64,000 nt of DNA from Brucella pecoris (GCF_006376675.1 NZ_VEWK01000002.1:434001-498000); one strand, 5' to 3'. Positions 45,882-55,929 are shown, numbered from the stretch's first letter. Made by a program: numbers and translations. The notes: generated by a model from the letters alone, not told the origin.

Positions 45882-47123
45882 TCATTTCTCTTTGCCCGCA
45901 TTCTCGCCTGCCTCGATCAGCGGCCCGGCATCGGGGTTCGGCTGATGATAGGCAGGATCATACATCGGTGAGTGGAGATAGCTATTCAAAGCGAACCGCA
46001 CAAGCACCCCGACTGCAGCCGCTGCGGGCACAGCCACCAGCATTCCGGTGAAACCGAACAGCGAGCCGAAGGCGAACAGAGCGAACATGAGCCAGACCGG
46101 ATGCAGCCCGACGGATGACCCGACGAGCTTCGGCTGGAGGATGTTGCCTTCCACGAACTGACCAAGGAAAAAAACACCTGCGACGGCACAGATCATGATC
46201 CAGTCTGGCCAGAACTGGACCAGCGCCACACCGATGGCGAGCGCCAGGCCGACAAAGGAGCCGATATAGGGAATAAAACTGATGAGACCGGCGAAAAAAC
46301 CGATCAACAGGCCGAAATTGAGCCCGGTCAGGGTAAGACCGATTGCGTAATAGGTTCCCAAAATGAGGCAGAGCGTTCCCTGCCCGCGAATGAAACCGGC
46401 GACGGCAGCGTTCATCTCACGTGCGATGCGGCGCACGGTGTGAAGCTGGCGGCGCGGCACCCATGAATCGATGCGGCTGACCATGCGGTCCCAGTCCAGA
46501 AGCATGTAGAACGCGACCACCGGAGTCACGACAAAAAGGCCCGCAATATCGATCAGCGATTTCCCCGAATTCCACAGGGACTGGAGCAAGGTCGACATGA
46601 AACTGGCGCCCTGCTGGAGCAAGGAACTCAGATTCTGCTGAATGACGGAACTGTCAATGCCGATATATTTCTTCAGCCATTGCGAATCCTCATTCGCCAG
46701 CAGCGACTGTAGCTGACTGATGTATTCGGGGATTTTTGAAATAAAGTCAGCAAGCTGCGTGGCCAGAATCGGTACGACAATCATCAGACCGAGGACCAGA
46801 GCCATCAGAAAGATGAGCAGGATCACGATCGTGGCAGCAAGCCGTGAAAGGCCAAAACGTTCCAGCCTGTCTGCGACAGGGTCGAGAAAGTAGGCCAGCG
46901 CCATTCCAGCAACAAAGGGCAGCAGGACCGAACTGAATACGACGAGGAACAGGACAAAGACTGCGACAGCTCCAACCCAGAATATCGCCTGACGGCGTAC
47001 CGAAGAGCCAGTCAGCGCGCCGACTTCCACATTGACGTGAATGTCGCCATCGCGAACTGTCGCTTCCGACTGACGGATCGTTCGGCTGGCGCTCGAGCGC
47101 GTGGGTGTCGGTTTCTTGACCAT
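45882..47123 (-). CDS. AI-2E family transporter
   Basis: A 413-residue PerM/AI-2E-type membrane protein with about eight hydrophobic segments (from about 28, 55, 90, then 200-385), close to the usual family length. Its N-terminus is basic with Ser/Thr repeats (KKPTPTRSSASRT). It is upstream of the HdaA-type gene in the same direction, separated by about 50 bases, which is a conserved neighbourhood. The transported substrate is unknown. Confidence 0.9.
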   Translation of the reverse strand: MVKKPTPTRSSASRTIRQSEATVRDGDIHVNVEVGALTGSSVRRQAIFWVGAVAVFVLFLVVFSSVLLPFVAGMALAYFLDPVADRLERFGLSRLAATIVILLIFLMALVLGLMIVVPILATQLADFISKIPEYISQLQSLLANEDSQWLKKYIGIDSSVIQQNLSSLLQQGASFMSTLLQSLWNSGKSLIDIAGLFVVTPVVAFYMLLDWDRMVSRIDSWVPRRQLHTVRRIAREMNAAVAGFIRGQGTLCLILGTYYAIGLTLTGLNFGLLIGFFAGLISFIPYIGSFVGLALAIGVALVQFWPDWIMICAVAGVFFLGQFVEGNILQPKLVGSSVGLHPVWLMFALFAFGSLFGFTGMLVAVPAAAAVGVLVRFALNSYLHSPMYDPAYHQPNPDAGPLIEAGENAGKEK

Positions 47124-47485
47124 AGGCGTTTTATTTTCCAGGAAACGTATTGGATAAAGCCGTCCTGATAGCAGAATGGCGTTACGGATATGTTAGTGCG
47201 ACCGGGAACAAGTTAGAACGGTCCGTGAGGATTGCAATGTCTGTGCGAAAAGCCTGACGAAACACAACCTTCTATCGCAAGAAGAATGATCCATCGTGTT
47301 TCCAGGCAGAATCCTGCGCTATTTCGCTCTTTTCCGGCTTTGTGGCCTTGCGGGCAGCGCCGTCTCGTGCCATTGCGCGCACATTCTCTGTTTATCGCAT
47401 TTTTTCCTGAGCAAAACCGTTACACGCTTTTGCCGAAAATGCATTAAACAACGCGTGGATAAGCACCCAGTTTCAGGAGCAGGCC
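47124..47485. other. Intergenic region upstream of purM
   Basis: A 362-base divergent gap that must carry promoters for purM and the AI-2E gene. It contains a family C repeat near 47411. No gene was seen; two short open frames lack ribosome binding sites. Confidence 0.6.
47411..47442. repeat. Intergenic repeat, family C
   Basis: GCAAAACCGTTACACGCTTT then TGCCGAAAATGC, related to 16481-16516. Confidence 0.7.
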
Positions 47486-48577
47486 ATGACCATGGAAAAA
47501 AAGTCCGCCGATAAGCCAGTTGGCAAGAACGGCCTGACCTATGCGCAGGCTGGTGTCGACATCGATGCCGGTAACCTGATGGTCGAGAAGATCAAGCCGC
47601 TCGTGCGTTCCACGCGCCGCCCCGGTGCGGACGGAGAGATTGGCGGCTTTGGCGGCCTGTTCGACCTCAAGGCTGCTGGCTTCAAGGACCCCGTACTCGT
47701 TGCCGCCAATGACGGCGTTGGTACCAAGCTGAAGATCGCCATCGATGCCGACAAGCACGACACGGTCGGCATCGATCTTGTTGCCATGTGCGTCAACGAT
47801 CTCGTCGTGCAGGGTGCAGAACCGCTCTTCTTCCTCGACTATTTTGCGACGGGCAAGCTTTCGCCGGATCAGGGTGTCGATATTGTTGCGGGCATCGCCG
47901 AAGGATGTCGGCAGGCCGGTTGCGCGCTGATCGGCGGCGAAACCGCTGAAATGCCCGGCATGTATCGCGACGGCGATTACGATCTTGCCGGTTTCGCGGT
48001 TGGTGCGGCTGAACGCGATCGTCTACTGCCACGCGGTGACATTGCCGAAGGTGACGTCATACTCGGCCTCGCTTCCTCGGGTGTGCATTCCAACGGATTT
48101 TCTCTGGTGCGTCGCATCGTCGAACTCTCCGGCCTCGGCTGGAAGTCCGATGCACCGTTCCAGCCGGGCGCGACGCTCGGTGAAGCGCTGCTCACCCCGA
48201 CACGTATTTATGTGAAGCCGCTCCTCGCTGCGATCCGCGCTTCGGATGGTATCAAGGCGCTGGCGCACATTACTGGCGGCGGCTTTCCGGACAATATTCC
48301 GCGCGTCCTGCCGGAAGGTCTTGCTACCGAAATCGATCTTGCGTCCATTTCCGTTCCGCCGGTTTTCTCCTGGCTTGCCAAGACGGGCGGCGTCGAGCCG
48401 AACGAAATGCTGCGCACGTTCAATTGCGGCATCGGCATGATTGCCGTCGTGAAGCCTGAGAAGGTCGAGGAAGTCGTGGCTACCCTTGCCGCTGAAGGCG
48501 AAAAGGTCGTCACGCTGGGCCGGATGGTGAAGCGTGAAAAGGACGGTGTCATCTACAAGGGCACGCTTTCGCTATGA
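47486..48577 (+). CDS. purM: Phosphoribosylformylglycinamidine cyclo-ligase
   Basis: PurM (AIR synthetase) closes the imidazole ring in purine synthesis, using ATP. The 363-residue protein has the family segments [46 protein letters not shown] and [24 protein letters not shown] site precedes the ATG. The stop overlaps the purN start by four bases (ATGA), coupling the two. Confidence 0.97.
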   Translation: MTMEKKSADKPVGKNGLTYAQAGVDIDAGNLMVEKIKPLVRSTRRPGADGEIGGFGGLFDLKAAGFKDPVLVAANDGVGTKLKIAIDADKHDTVGIDLVAMCVNDLVVQGAEPLFFLDYFATGKLSPDQGVDIVAGIAEGCRQAGCALIGGETAEMPGMYRDGDYDLAGFAVGAAERDRLLPRGDIAEGDVILGLASSGVHSNGFSLVRRIVELSGLGWKSDAPFQPGATLGEALLTPTRIYVKPLLAAIRASDGIKALAHITGGGFPDNIPRVLPEGLATEIDLASISVPPVFSWLAKTGGVEPNEMLRTFNCGIGMIAVVKPEKVEEVVATLAAEGEKVVTLGRMVKREKDGVIYKGTLSL

Positions 48578-49191
48578 GCCGCAAGCGGGTCGTCATCTTC
48601 ATTTCGGGCGGCGGCTCCAATATGGAGGCGCTGATCCGCGCCGCTGAAGCGGCCGATTTCCCAGCAGAAGTCGTGGCGGTTTTCTCCGACAAGGCAGAAG
48701 CTGGCGGCCTTGCCAAGGCGCAGGCTGCCGGTATTGCCACGCAGGTTTTCAAGCGCAAGGAGTACGCCTCGAAGGATGCGCATGAAGATGCCATTCTGGA
48801 AGCGCTTGCCGCGTTGCAGCCGGATATCATTTGCCTTGCTGGCTACATGCGTCTTCTGTCAGGCCGCTTCATTGCTCCTTATGAAGGTCGCATTCTCAAC
48901 ATTCACCCTTCCCTGCTGCCGCTTTTCCCCGGACTGCATACCCATCAGCGCGCGCTGGATGCGGGCATGAAAGTCGCAGGCTGTACCGTTCATCTGGTGA
49001 CGGAAGGAATGGATGAAGGTCCAATTCTGGCACAGGCGGCGGTACCAGTACTCGCTGGCGATAATGCCGAAGCGCTTGCAGCCCGCGTTCTGAAAGCAGA
49101 GCATCAGCTCTATGCGCTGGCCCTACACAAATTTGCCGGTGAGCGAGGCAACCAGCCGGATTTCACCGGTGCGATGGTTCTCAGTGCGTGA
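48574..49191 (+). CDS. purN: Phosphoribosylglycinamide formyltransferase
   Basis: PurN adds a formyl group from 10-formyl-tetrahydrofolate to GAR. The 205-residue protein has the N-terminal phosphate-binding [12 protein letters not shown] and the catalytic signature [14 protein letters not shown] (Asn and His), followed by the Asp in [10 protein letters not shown]. It is translationally coupled with purM. Confidence 0.97.
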   Translation: MSRKRVVIFISGGGSNMEALIRAAEAADFPAEVVAVFSDKAEAGGLAKAQAAGIATQVFKRKEYASKDAHEDAILEALAALQPDIICLAGYMRLLSGRFIAPYEGRILNIHPSLLPLFPGLHTHQRALDAGMKVAGCTVHLVTEGMDEGPILAQAAVPVLAGDNAEALAARVLKAEHQLYALALHKFAGERGNQPDFTGAMVLSA

Positions 49192-49354
49192 TAGCGCGCG
49201 ACAAATTAATCACAGCCCAATTTTTTTGTTAATAAAACTTTAATTTCCCGCAAAAAGCTCTAATTCCCTCTCGTAACGGAACTTGCTTCGGCAAATCTCG
49301 TTAAGAGTCGTGTAAGCGTCTCTTTCAATATGTGTTTTAGAAGAGGACAAGGAC

Positions 49355-49879
49355 ATGTCTCTCCGTTTTTCGACTTCCTTCCTTTCGGCAATGGCCGTTA
49401 TTTCCGGCATTGCTGTTACGGCTCCAGCCATTGCTGCCGACTACGTAGCTCCTCCCGCTTCGGGTCGCACCCAGCCGCGCTCGGAAGTCGGCACGCTGTC
49501 CTGCGATATTTCTCCTGCCATCGGCGTCATCATCGGCAGCCAGCAGGATGTGGACTGCGTATTCAGACCCGCTCGTGGACGTGGGCCGCTTGAGCATTAC
49601 ACCGGGACGATTACCAAGCTCGGCATCGATGTCGGCTTCATCAATGGCGGCCGTGTCGCCTGGGCCGTATGGGCTCCGACCGTTCGTCCGGAAGGCGCTC
49701 TTCAGGGCCGTTATGTCGGCGCATCCGCCAATGCAGCGATTGGCGTCGGCTTCGGCACCAACATCCTGACCGGCGGTTCGTGGAAGACGATTTCGCTGCA
49801 GCCGATCTCGCTTCAGGGCCAGCGTGGCCTGAATGCTGCTGTGGGCGTTTCCAAGCTGAGACTGCGTTACGCCGGCTAA
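49355..49879 (+). CDS. DUF992 family secreted protein
   Basis: A 174-residue protein with a signal peptide (about 1-28, ending APAIAAD), then a DUF992 domain (VGTLSCDISPAIGVIIGSQ to the C-terminal SKLRLRYAG). DUF992 proteins are found mainly in Rhizobiales, are small, exported and of unknown function. Cys50 and Cys68 (TLSCD, VDCVF) could form a disulfide. Immediately after the gene lies a perfect 24-bp inverted repeat. Confidence 0.88.
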   Translation: MSLRFSTSFLSAMAVISGIAVTAPAIAADYVAPPASGRTQPRSEVGTLSCDISPAIGVIIGSQQDVDCVFRPARGRGPLEHYTGTITKLGIDVGFINGGRVAWAVWAPTVRPEGALQGRYVGASANAAIGVGFGTNILTGGSWKTISLQPISLQGQRGLNAAVGVSKLRLRYAG

Positions 49880-49896
49880 CGAGCAGCGCGAATAAA

Positions 49897-49947
49897 CAAC
49901 AACGCCGGGGCGCATATATAAACTATATATGCGCCCCGGCGTTGTTG
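49897..49947. terminator. Perfect 24-bp inverted repeat with AAC loop
   Basis: The arms 49897-49920 and 49924-49947 are exact reverse complements, with core GCCGGGGCGC and a TATATA tip, and a three-base loop. It sits between the convergent DUF992 gene and molybdopterin oxidoreductase gene. There is no real T tract, so it may end both transcripts through structure alone. Confidence 0.85.
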
Positions 49948-49956
49948 GATAAATAT

Positions 49957-52077
49957 TTATGAGTTTATTTTTCGAATCCAGATCTTGGTGTCATGCACTG
50001 CCAGCCCGCCATAGGGTGCGGCAGGTTCAGCACCGATCAATATATTGATCCCCTCGCCGCGCTCGAATGTCGAGTTCGGGAAAATGCCCTCCGACACGAC
50101 GACCCCGCGTTTTTGTCCGGCACGCAGCACGGCATGCAGCACCAGCTCGCCGCGATGATTGCCGATCTCGATCCGCTCGCCATTCTCGATGCCAAGCTCT
50201 GCTGCATCATCAGGATGAATGAGCAACTCAGGCCGGATTTCCTTGGCGAGCGATGTTGGCGTTTCGGCAAAGGTCGAGTTCAGGAAATTATGCGCCGGTG
50301 AGGTCGTCATACGGAACGGATGCTCGGCATCCGCCGTTTCGATCACTTCCCAATAATCCGGAAACTCGGGGATCGACTGGAACGCTCCCTGCAAGCCCAT
50401 GACTTCCGGTGGCTTGTTCGGCGAAGGGCTTCCGGTCCAGTCCGGACGAAAGCGGAATTTGCCGTCCGGCCATTTAAAGCCATTGATATAGTGTGCTTCC
50501 TCAAACGGCGGCTGCAGATCGACAAACCGCTTTTCCTTCAACTCGTCGAATTGTGGAAGGTCGCTATTGGCATTCATGTTGTCGATCAGCGTGCGCTCGT
50601 CCAGATCAAAGCCCGGCAGATGCGCAACGCCAAGACGCTTTGCCAGCTCGTTGATAACGAAGATGTTCGGACGCGCATCGGCGAGAGGCTCGATCAGCTT
50701 CGGTCCCAGAACCACATGCTGCTGCCCACCGCCGCGATAGATATCGTCATGCTCGAGGAACGTCGTGGCGGGCAGGACGACATCGGCCATCTTCGCCGTG
50801 TCGGTCATGAACTGCTCGTGCACAGCGACAAAAAGATCCTCGCGCGCAAATCCCTTGCGAACCAGACGCTGCTCCGGCGTCACATTCATCGGGTTTGTGT
50901 TCTGGATCAGCATGGCCATGACGGGCGGACCGCCATAGAGCGCTTCCGCGTCGCCAGTCAGGATACGACCGATCTTCGACTGATCGAGAAACCGAAGACC
51001 GACATCCTGCATGGCGCGACCTTCGATCTCGCGCTTGTCCATCTTGAAGATGCCGGAGTTCGAATGAAACGCCCCGCCGCCTTCATGGAGGAAAGCGCCG
51101 GTGACGCAGGCAATCGAGGCGGCAGCATGCATATTGACCGCACCGTTGCGCTGGCGGGTAAAACCATAGCCGAGGCGGAAATAGGTGCGCTTGGTCTTGC
51201 CGACGAGATGGGCAAACGCCTCGATCTCTTCCACGGTCAGGCCGGTAATTGCGGCGGCCCATTCCGGTGTCCGGGTCTGAAGATGCGCCTCCAGCCCTTT
51301 CGGGTCGTCGGTGTAGCGCTCCAGATAATCCCAGTCTGCAAGGCCGTCACGAAACAGCACGTGCATGACGGCGCAGGCAAAGGCGCCATCCGTGCCCGGT
51401 TTCAGCACGATGCCCATATCCGCCTGCCGGACAGTCGCATTGGCATAGACGTCGATGACGACGATCTTCGCGCCGCGATCCTTGCGCGCGCGGACCGCGT
51501 GGGTCATGACATTGACCTGCGTGGCAGCGGCGTTGGTGCCCCAGATCACGACCACATCGGCTTTCGCCATTTCACGCGGATCGGGACCGGTCAGGCTTCC
51601 TGTTCCGGCAAAATAGCCGGTCCAGGCCATGTTGGTGCAGAAACTGTCGAACTGATTGGAATAGCGCTTGGCAAAGCGCAGGCGATTGATCGAGTCGCGC
51701 TGCACCAGCCCCATCGTGCCCGCATAGTAATATGGCCAGACACTTTCACTGCCATAGTCCTGCTCGGCTTTCAGGAAGCGCTCGGCGATAAGATCAAGGG
51801 CCGCTTCCCATGATGCTTGCTTCCACTGTCCCTCGCCTTTCGCACCGGCGCGAACCAGCGGATGCTTGAGGCGATCGGGATGATGAACACGCTCGGCATA
51901 GCGCGCCACCTTGGCGCAGATGACACCAGCCGTATAGCTGTTGTCCTTCGCGCCGCGCACCCGCCCGATGGTGCGCTCATCGAGAATTTCGACATCGAGT
52001 GCGCAAGTTGACGGGCAGTCGTGCGGACAAGCCGAATGACCTGTTTTGATGTTCGAGATGGGAGCGTGCTGGTTCAT
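49957..52077 (-). CDS. Molybdopterin oxidoreductase (DMSO reductase superfamily)
   Basis: A 706-residue catalytic subunit with an N-terminal [4Fe-4S] site (ACPHDCPSTCALDV, then VICAKVARYAERVHHPDR), the molybdopterin regions VVIWGTNAAATQVN and FVAVHEQFMTD, and a C-terminal dinucleotide-binding domain (ELGIENGERIEIGNHRGELV). No twin-arginine signal is present, so it is probably cytoplasmic. Relatives are annotated as formate-dehydrogenase-like or biotin/TMAO reductase-like; the substrate is open. moaD and moaE, for the cofactor, lie 11 kb away. Confidence 0.92.
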   Translation of the reverse strand: MNQHAPISNIKTGHSACPHDCPSTCALDVEILDERTIGRVRGAKDNSYTAGVICAKVARYAERVHHPDRLKHPLVRAGAKGEGQWKQASWEAALDLIAERFLKAEQDYGSESVWPYYYAGTMGLVQRDSINRLRFAKRYSNQFDSFCTNMAWTGYFAGTGSLTGPDPREMAKADVVVIWGTNAAATQVNVMTHAVRARKDRGAKIVVIDVYANATVRQADMGIVLKPGTDGAFACAVMHVLFRDGLADWDYLERYTDDPKGLEAHLQTRTPEWAAAITGLTVEEIEAFAHLVGKTKRTYFRLGYGFTRQRNGAVNMHAAASIACVTGAFLHEGGGAFHSNSGIFKMDKREIEGRAMQDVGLRFLDQSKIGRILTGDAEALYGGPPVMAMLIQNTNPMNVTPEQRLVRKGFAREDLFVAVHEQFMTDTAKMADVVLPATTFLEHDDIYRGGGQQHVVLGPKLIEPLADARPNIFVINELAKRLGVAHLPGFDLDERTLIDNMNANSDLPQFDELKEKRFVDLQPPFEEAHYINGFKWPDGKFRFRPDWTGSPSPNKPPEVMGLQGAFQSIPEFPDYWEVIETADAEHPFRMTTSPAHNFLNSTFAETPTSLAKEIRPELLIHPDDAAELGIENGERIEIGNHRGELVLHAVLRAGQKRGVVVSEGIFPNSTFERGEGINILIGAEPAAPYGGLAVHDTKIWIRKINS

Positions 52078-52154
52078 AACGCCCTTTTATCCCAAGCGAC
52101 TTCTCGCAGAAACGAAATTCTGCCGGAAGATTGTCACTGTGACGAAATAAATTT

Positions 52155-53000
52155 TCAAGACAGGCGCAATGCAATCGCACCGAGAACAATAAAGCCGGCA
52201 GCCACGAAACGTGGTAGCCCGACTTTTTCTTTCAACACCAGAGCCGAAATGAGCACACCGAAGAGGATAGCCGTTTCGCGGAGCGCCGCCACGACGGCAA
52301 TCGGTGCCATGGTCATGGCCCACAGCGCCAGACCGTAGGAACCGAGCGTACCAACACCACCGATCATGGCCGGACGCCAATGATTGCGCAGATACTGGAT
52401 GAAACGGTCCGGTTCGCGATAAAGGGCCCAGCCTGTCAGCGGCATGGCATTTATCAAGAACAACCACAACGTATAGGATAATGGTTCGCCCGAAACACGA
52501 ACACCGAGGCCGTCAATAATCGTATAGCTCGCAATGAAACCGGCATTCGCCAGTGCAAGCAAGGCCGTGCGGCTTGATGTGCCGTGATTTCTGCGTCGGG
52601 CATCAAGCGCCATTGCAAGCACACCGGAACAGATCAACGCTATGCCGAGCCAGCTTTGCCATCCCATGATCTCACCGACAAGCGGGCCACTCACCAGCGC
52701 CACTATCAAAGGCGGCGTGCCGCGCATGATCGGATAGGCTTCGCTCATATCGCCGGATTTATAAGCCGCAGCCACCAGCGACATGTAGAATATCTGCGTG
52801 ACGGTTGAGGCCAGTATGTAGCCCCAGCTCGCCGGGTTCGGCAGCGGCAGAAAGGGCACAATGAAAAGAGCAATCAACCCGGCGGCGCCGGTAACACTGG
52901 CAGCGCCGAAGAACTTGTCTCCGCTTCCCTTTACAATTGCGTTCCAACTCGCGTGAAGGAACGCGCCAAAGAGGACGATCAGAAGGACGCCACCAGACAT
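52155..53000 (-). CDS. EamA/DMT family transporter
   Basis: A 281-residue membrane protein of the drug/metabolite transporter superfamily with about ten hydrophobic segments and the two EamA halves (about 5-135 and 148-280). Examples of the first and second half ends are MSEAYPIMRGTPPLIVALVS and ETAILFGVLISALVLKEK. The substrate is unknown. Its gene is divergent from rlmJ and lies about 80 bases upstream of the molybdopterin oxidoreductase gene in the same direction. Confidence 0.92.
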   Translation of the reverse strand: MSGGVLLIVLFGAFLHASWNAIVKGSGDKFFGAASVTGAAGLIALFIVPFLPLPNPASWGYILASTVTQIFYMSLVAAAYKSGDMSEAYPIMRGTPPLIVALVSGPLVGEIMGWQSWLGIALICSGVLAMALDARRRNHGTSSRTALLALANAGFIASYTIIDGLGVRVSGEPLSYTLWLFLINAMPLTGWALYREPDRFIQYLRNHWRPAMIGGVGTLGSYGLALWAMTMAPIAVVAALRETAILFGVLISALVLKEKVGLPRFVAAGFIVLGAIALRLS

Positions 53001-53153
53001 TTCGGGACTCGACTCAAGGAATAAGGAGCGGATGATGAAGGTTGTATGTCACATTTGTGACAGTAGAGATATTGCAGGAACGACGCAGACCGGGGTCTTT
53101 TTGAGTATCTCCGCCCCTTGCCGAAAACAGGCCGACATGAAACAAGCGCAACC

Positions 53154-54026
53154 ATGAATTATCGTCACGCCTATCACGCCGGAAATTTTGCGGATGTCGT
53201 CAAGCACGTCATCCTGACGCGTCTCGTCGAATATCTGAAACGCAAGGATCAGGCCTTTCGTGTCATCGACACGCACGCAGGCATCGGTCGCTACGATCTG
53301 AAAGGTATCGAAGCAGGCAAGACCGGCGAGTGGACCGGCGGCATAGAACGCATCGTGGACGCGGTGAAAAAAGGGCAGATCGAGCAGCCCGTGCTGGAGT
53401 TGCTGGAACCCTATCTCGCTGCCGTTCGTGCGGTCAATGAAGGTGAAAAGCTTCGCCATTATCCGGGCTCGCCGCTTGTCGTCCGACATTTGTTGCGCAA
53501 ACAGGACCGCTTGTCCGCGCTGGAATTGCATCCGCAGGATTCCACCAAGCTGGCGAAACTCTTCGACGGTGATTATCAGGTTCGCGTAACCGAGCTTGAC
53601 GGCTGGCTTGCGCTTGGCGCTCACCTTCCGCCGAAGGAAAAACGCGGCATGGTGCTGGTCGATCCACCGTTTGAAAAGGAAGGCGAATTTGATCGCCTTG
53701 TCGACGGTCTGGTCAAGGCGCATAAGCGCTTCGGCGGCGGCATCTATGCACTCTGGTATCCGGTAAAGGACCGCAAGGAAACGGAGCGGTTCACCAGACA
53801 GCTCCGTGAAACCGGCATCCCGAAGATCATGCAGATCGAGCTCGCGATTCGCGCACCGTCCGCCGAACCGCGTCTTGACGGCACGGGCATGATTGTCGTC
53901 AACCCGCCCTATACACTTGAAAGTGAGATGCAAACCCTGCTTCCCTGCCTTACCAAGCTTCTGGCTGAGGAAAAAGGGAGCAATTTCAGCATCAGGTGGG
54001 TGCGCAGCGAGGCTGATCGCACTTGA
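53154..54026 (+). CDS. rlmJ: 23S rRNA (adenine-2030-N6)-methyltransferase
   Basis: RlmJ methylates A2030 of 23S rRNA using S-adenosylmethionine. From the ATG at 53154 the protein has 290 residues. It opens with the hallmark NYRHAYHAGNFADVVKH, then the SAM-binding VIDTHAGIGRYDL and the catalytic DPPFE motif in GMVLVDPPFEKEGEFD. The length matches E. coli RlmJ (280). A short in-frame extension to 53118 lacks a ribosome binding site. Confidence 0.95.
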   Translation: MNYRHAYHAGNFADVVKHVILTRLVEYLKRKDQAFRVIDTHAGIGRYDLKGIEAGKTGEWTGGIERIVDAVKKGQIEQPVLELLEPYLAAVRAVNEGEKLRHYPGSPLVVRHLLRKQDRLSALELHPQDSTKLAKLFDGDYQVRVTELDGWLALGAHLPPKEKRGMVLVDPPFEKEGEFDRLVDGLVKAHKRFGGGIYALWYPVKDRKETERFTRQLRETGIPKIMQIELAIRAPSAEPRLDGTGMIVVNPPYTLESEMQTLLPCLTKLLAEEKGSNFSIRWVRSEADRT

Positions 54027-54120
54027 CCCGCGTGAATTGCTGACGGAAACTGCGCCTCAACGCTTCGGCTATCATAGACTCGAGCGGGTGCGAGCCCGCA
54101 ATTTGGGACAGGACAGAGAT

Positions 54121-54588
54121 ATGCAACGAACCCTGGAACGTATCGGACAGTATTCACGCGCAGCCCTGTTTGCGGCGTCTGTCCTCCCCCTGACGCTTGT
54201 GTCTCTGCCGGCCAGCGCCGCAGATTATCTTGCTTCAGCGCCTGTGGGTATTGCCGATGCTGGCGCATGCAGTCAGCAAAGTGTTTTGCGCTCGGTGGTT
54301 TCAGATTTTGGCTATCAGGTGCGTCATGTCCCGAACCTGCCGCAGGTCGGCATTTCGGCAATGAGCGATGTTCAGCTAACGCGCTTTGAGCCGAAGACCA
54401 ATCCGGCCCAGATCGAGCGCACCTATTGCAAGGCAACCGCCGTTCTGACCGACGGTCAGTACCGTTCGGTCTGGTATATGGTCGAAGAAGGTCAGGGCTT
54501 TGCCTCGATGGGACGGAACGTTGAATTCTGCGTCGACGGTTTCGACCGCTGGTATGTTTACGACGCGAGCTGCCGCGTTCTTCGCTAA
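54121..54588 (+). CDS. Secreted Cys-containing protein of unknown function
   Basis: A 155-residue protein from the ATG at 54121 (AGGACAGAGAT upstream) with a clear signal peptide (LFAASVLPLTLVSLPASAAD). The mature chain has four Cys (GACSQQS, TYCKA, EFCVDG, ASCRVL) that could form two disulfides, and a pattern of short strands (SVWYMVEEGQGFASMGRN). I cannot assign a family. Next comes an RNase T2 gene, also exported; a shared role is possible but unproven. Confidence 0.8.
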   Translation: MQRTLERIGQYSRAALFAASVLPLTLVSLPASAADYLASAPVGIADAGACSQQSVLRSVVSDFGYQVRHVPNLPQVGISAMSDVQLTRFEPKTNPAQIERTYCKATAVLTDGQYRSVWYMVEEGQGFASMGRNVEFCVDGFDRWYVYDASCRVLR

Positions 54589-54634
54589 AATTAAGCGGCT
54601 TGATACGGTCGGCCGTTGAATGAGTGGAGGGCAT

Positions 54635-55312
54635 ATGCTGCGGAGGTTTGGCGCGGCTGCGATTATGTTGTTCGCAGCGACAATTGCGAGTGTTTTGGCA
54701 GTTGCGCCAGGTCGAGCCGATGACGTTCCAGGCGAGTTCGACTTCTACGTCCTCGCCCTCTCCTGGTCACCCAGCTATTGCGCATCGGAAGGCCCCCGCG
54801 CCAACAAGCAGCAATGTGGAACCGATCGTCCCTTCGGTTTCGTGGTGCATGGTCTCTGGCCGCAGAACGAATGGGGTTACCCGGCGAACTGTCAGCTCGA
54901 TAACGTCCGCAGTCGGGGCGGCTATGTGCCTCGCCAGATTATCTCCAGCCTGTCAGACATCATGCCCGCTGCCGGTCTTGTCGCTTATCAATGGCGCAAG
55001 CATGGCAGTTGCTCCGGCCTGTCGCAGGACAAATATTTTTCCACGCTGCGCAATGCCTTTGATCAGGTCAGCGTTCCGCCCAGCTTGCGCAATCTGGCGA
55101 GTCGGCGCCGTGTGGACCCTCTACTCGTCGAAAAAGCCTTTATCGCCGCCAATCCCGGCATGAAGCCGGACGGAATTTCGGTGAGCTGCAAGCGGAACTA
55201 TCTTCAGGAGGTTCGCATCTGCATGACAAAGGACCTGCAATACCGCGCATGCGGTCAGGTCGATGCCAATGCCTGCCGAAGCCGCTCCGTCATGATGCCC
55301 GCAACACAATGA
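54635..55312 (+). CDS. Ribonuclease T2 family protein
   Basis: An exported endoribonuclease of about 225 residues. The ATG at 54635 follows GTGGAGGGC; an ATG at 54620 would add five residues. The signal peptide ends near APGRADD. Both catalytic signatures are intact: CAS1 GFVVHGLWPQ and CAS2 YQWRKHGSCSG, each with its His. Eight Cys in the mature chain suggest disulfides. T2 enzymes cut single-stranded RNA via cyclic phosphates, here in the periplasm, probably for scavenging. Confidence 0.93.
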   Translation: MLRRFGAAAIMLFAATIASVLAVAPGRADDVPGEFDFYVLALSWSPSYCASEGPRANKQQCGTDRPFGFVVHGLWPQNEWGYPANCQLDNVRSRGGYVPRQIISSLSDIMPAAGLVAYQWRKHGSCSGLSQDKYFSTLRNAFDQVSVPPSLRNLASRRRVDPLLVEKAFIAANPGMKPDGISVSCKRNYLQEVRICMTKDLQYRACGQVDANACRSRSVMMPATQ

Positions 55313-55329
55313 TCTATCAGGAATAAACG

Positions 55330-55929
55330 ATGACACAGATTCTCTATTCGCCCGCTTCGCCCTATAGCGCGAAGGTCCGTATGGCCGCTCACTATGCCGG
55401 CATTCCGTTTGAAAGCATTGTCGTCAATACGTCGGCGGAACCGGAGAATCTTATCCATGCCAATCCGCTTGGAAAAATCCCGACTCTGGTGACGGATGAC
55501 GGCAAATCGGTTTTCGACAGCCGTGCGATCACCCAGTATCTGAACCGGGTTTCGGGCAACAAGCTTTTCCCGCGCAATGCCGAAAAGCGCACCGATGCAG
55601 AGCGCTATGAAGCCATCGCCGACGGTCTTTGCGATGTGCTTCTGGCGCATGTCTATGAGCGGCGTCTTCGCCCCGAAGAGAAAATTCATCAGCCCTGGCT
55701 CGACTTGCAATGGCGCAAGGCCGAACGGGCGCTCGACCTTCTGAACGAGGCACCGCCACGTCTGGCGGGCAAGCTGCATGGCGGTCATATCGCCGTCGCC
55801 GCTACGCTCGGCTATCTGGCGCTGCGCTTTGAAGGCAAATGGGAACGCAATCGCCCCAAGCTCAAGCGCTGGATGAAGCGTTTTCAGGAACTGCACCCGG
55901 AACTGACGGAACTGCTGCCGCGCGGCTGA
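55330..55929 (+). CDS. Glutathione S-transferase family protein
   Basis: A 199-residue GST-like protein. The N-terminal thioredoxin-like domain begins ILYSPASPYSAKVRMAAHYA and contains the glutathione-binding GKIPTLVTDDGKSVFDSRAI (residues near 46-65, cis-Pro and Ser). The C-terminal all-helical domain ends PKLKRWMKRFQELHPEL. The catalytic residue is probably a Ser near residue 6-9. It may handle electrophilic compounds. A terminator follows. Confidence 0.9.
   Translation: MTQILYSPASPYSAKVRMAAHYAGIPFESIVVNTSAEPENLIHANPLGKIPTLVTDDGKSVFDSRAITQYLNRVSGNKLFPRNAEKRTDAERYEAIADGLCDVLLAHVYERRLRPEEKIHQPWLDLQWRKAERALDLLNEAPPRLAGKLHGGHIAVAATLGYLALRFEGKWERNRPKLKRWMKRFQELHPELTELLPRG

Noticed and set aside
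47232..47514. Two short open frames upstream of purM
   Set aside because: Both overlap each other or the purM start, lack ribosome binding sites, and cover a family C repeat.
50320..51813. A 497-residue open frame opposite the molybdopterin oxidoreductase gene
   Set aside because: It is a shadow of the real gene on the reverse strand and its residues show no domain.
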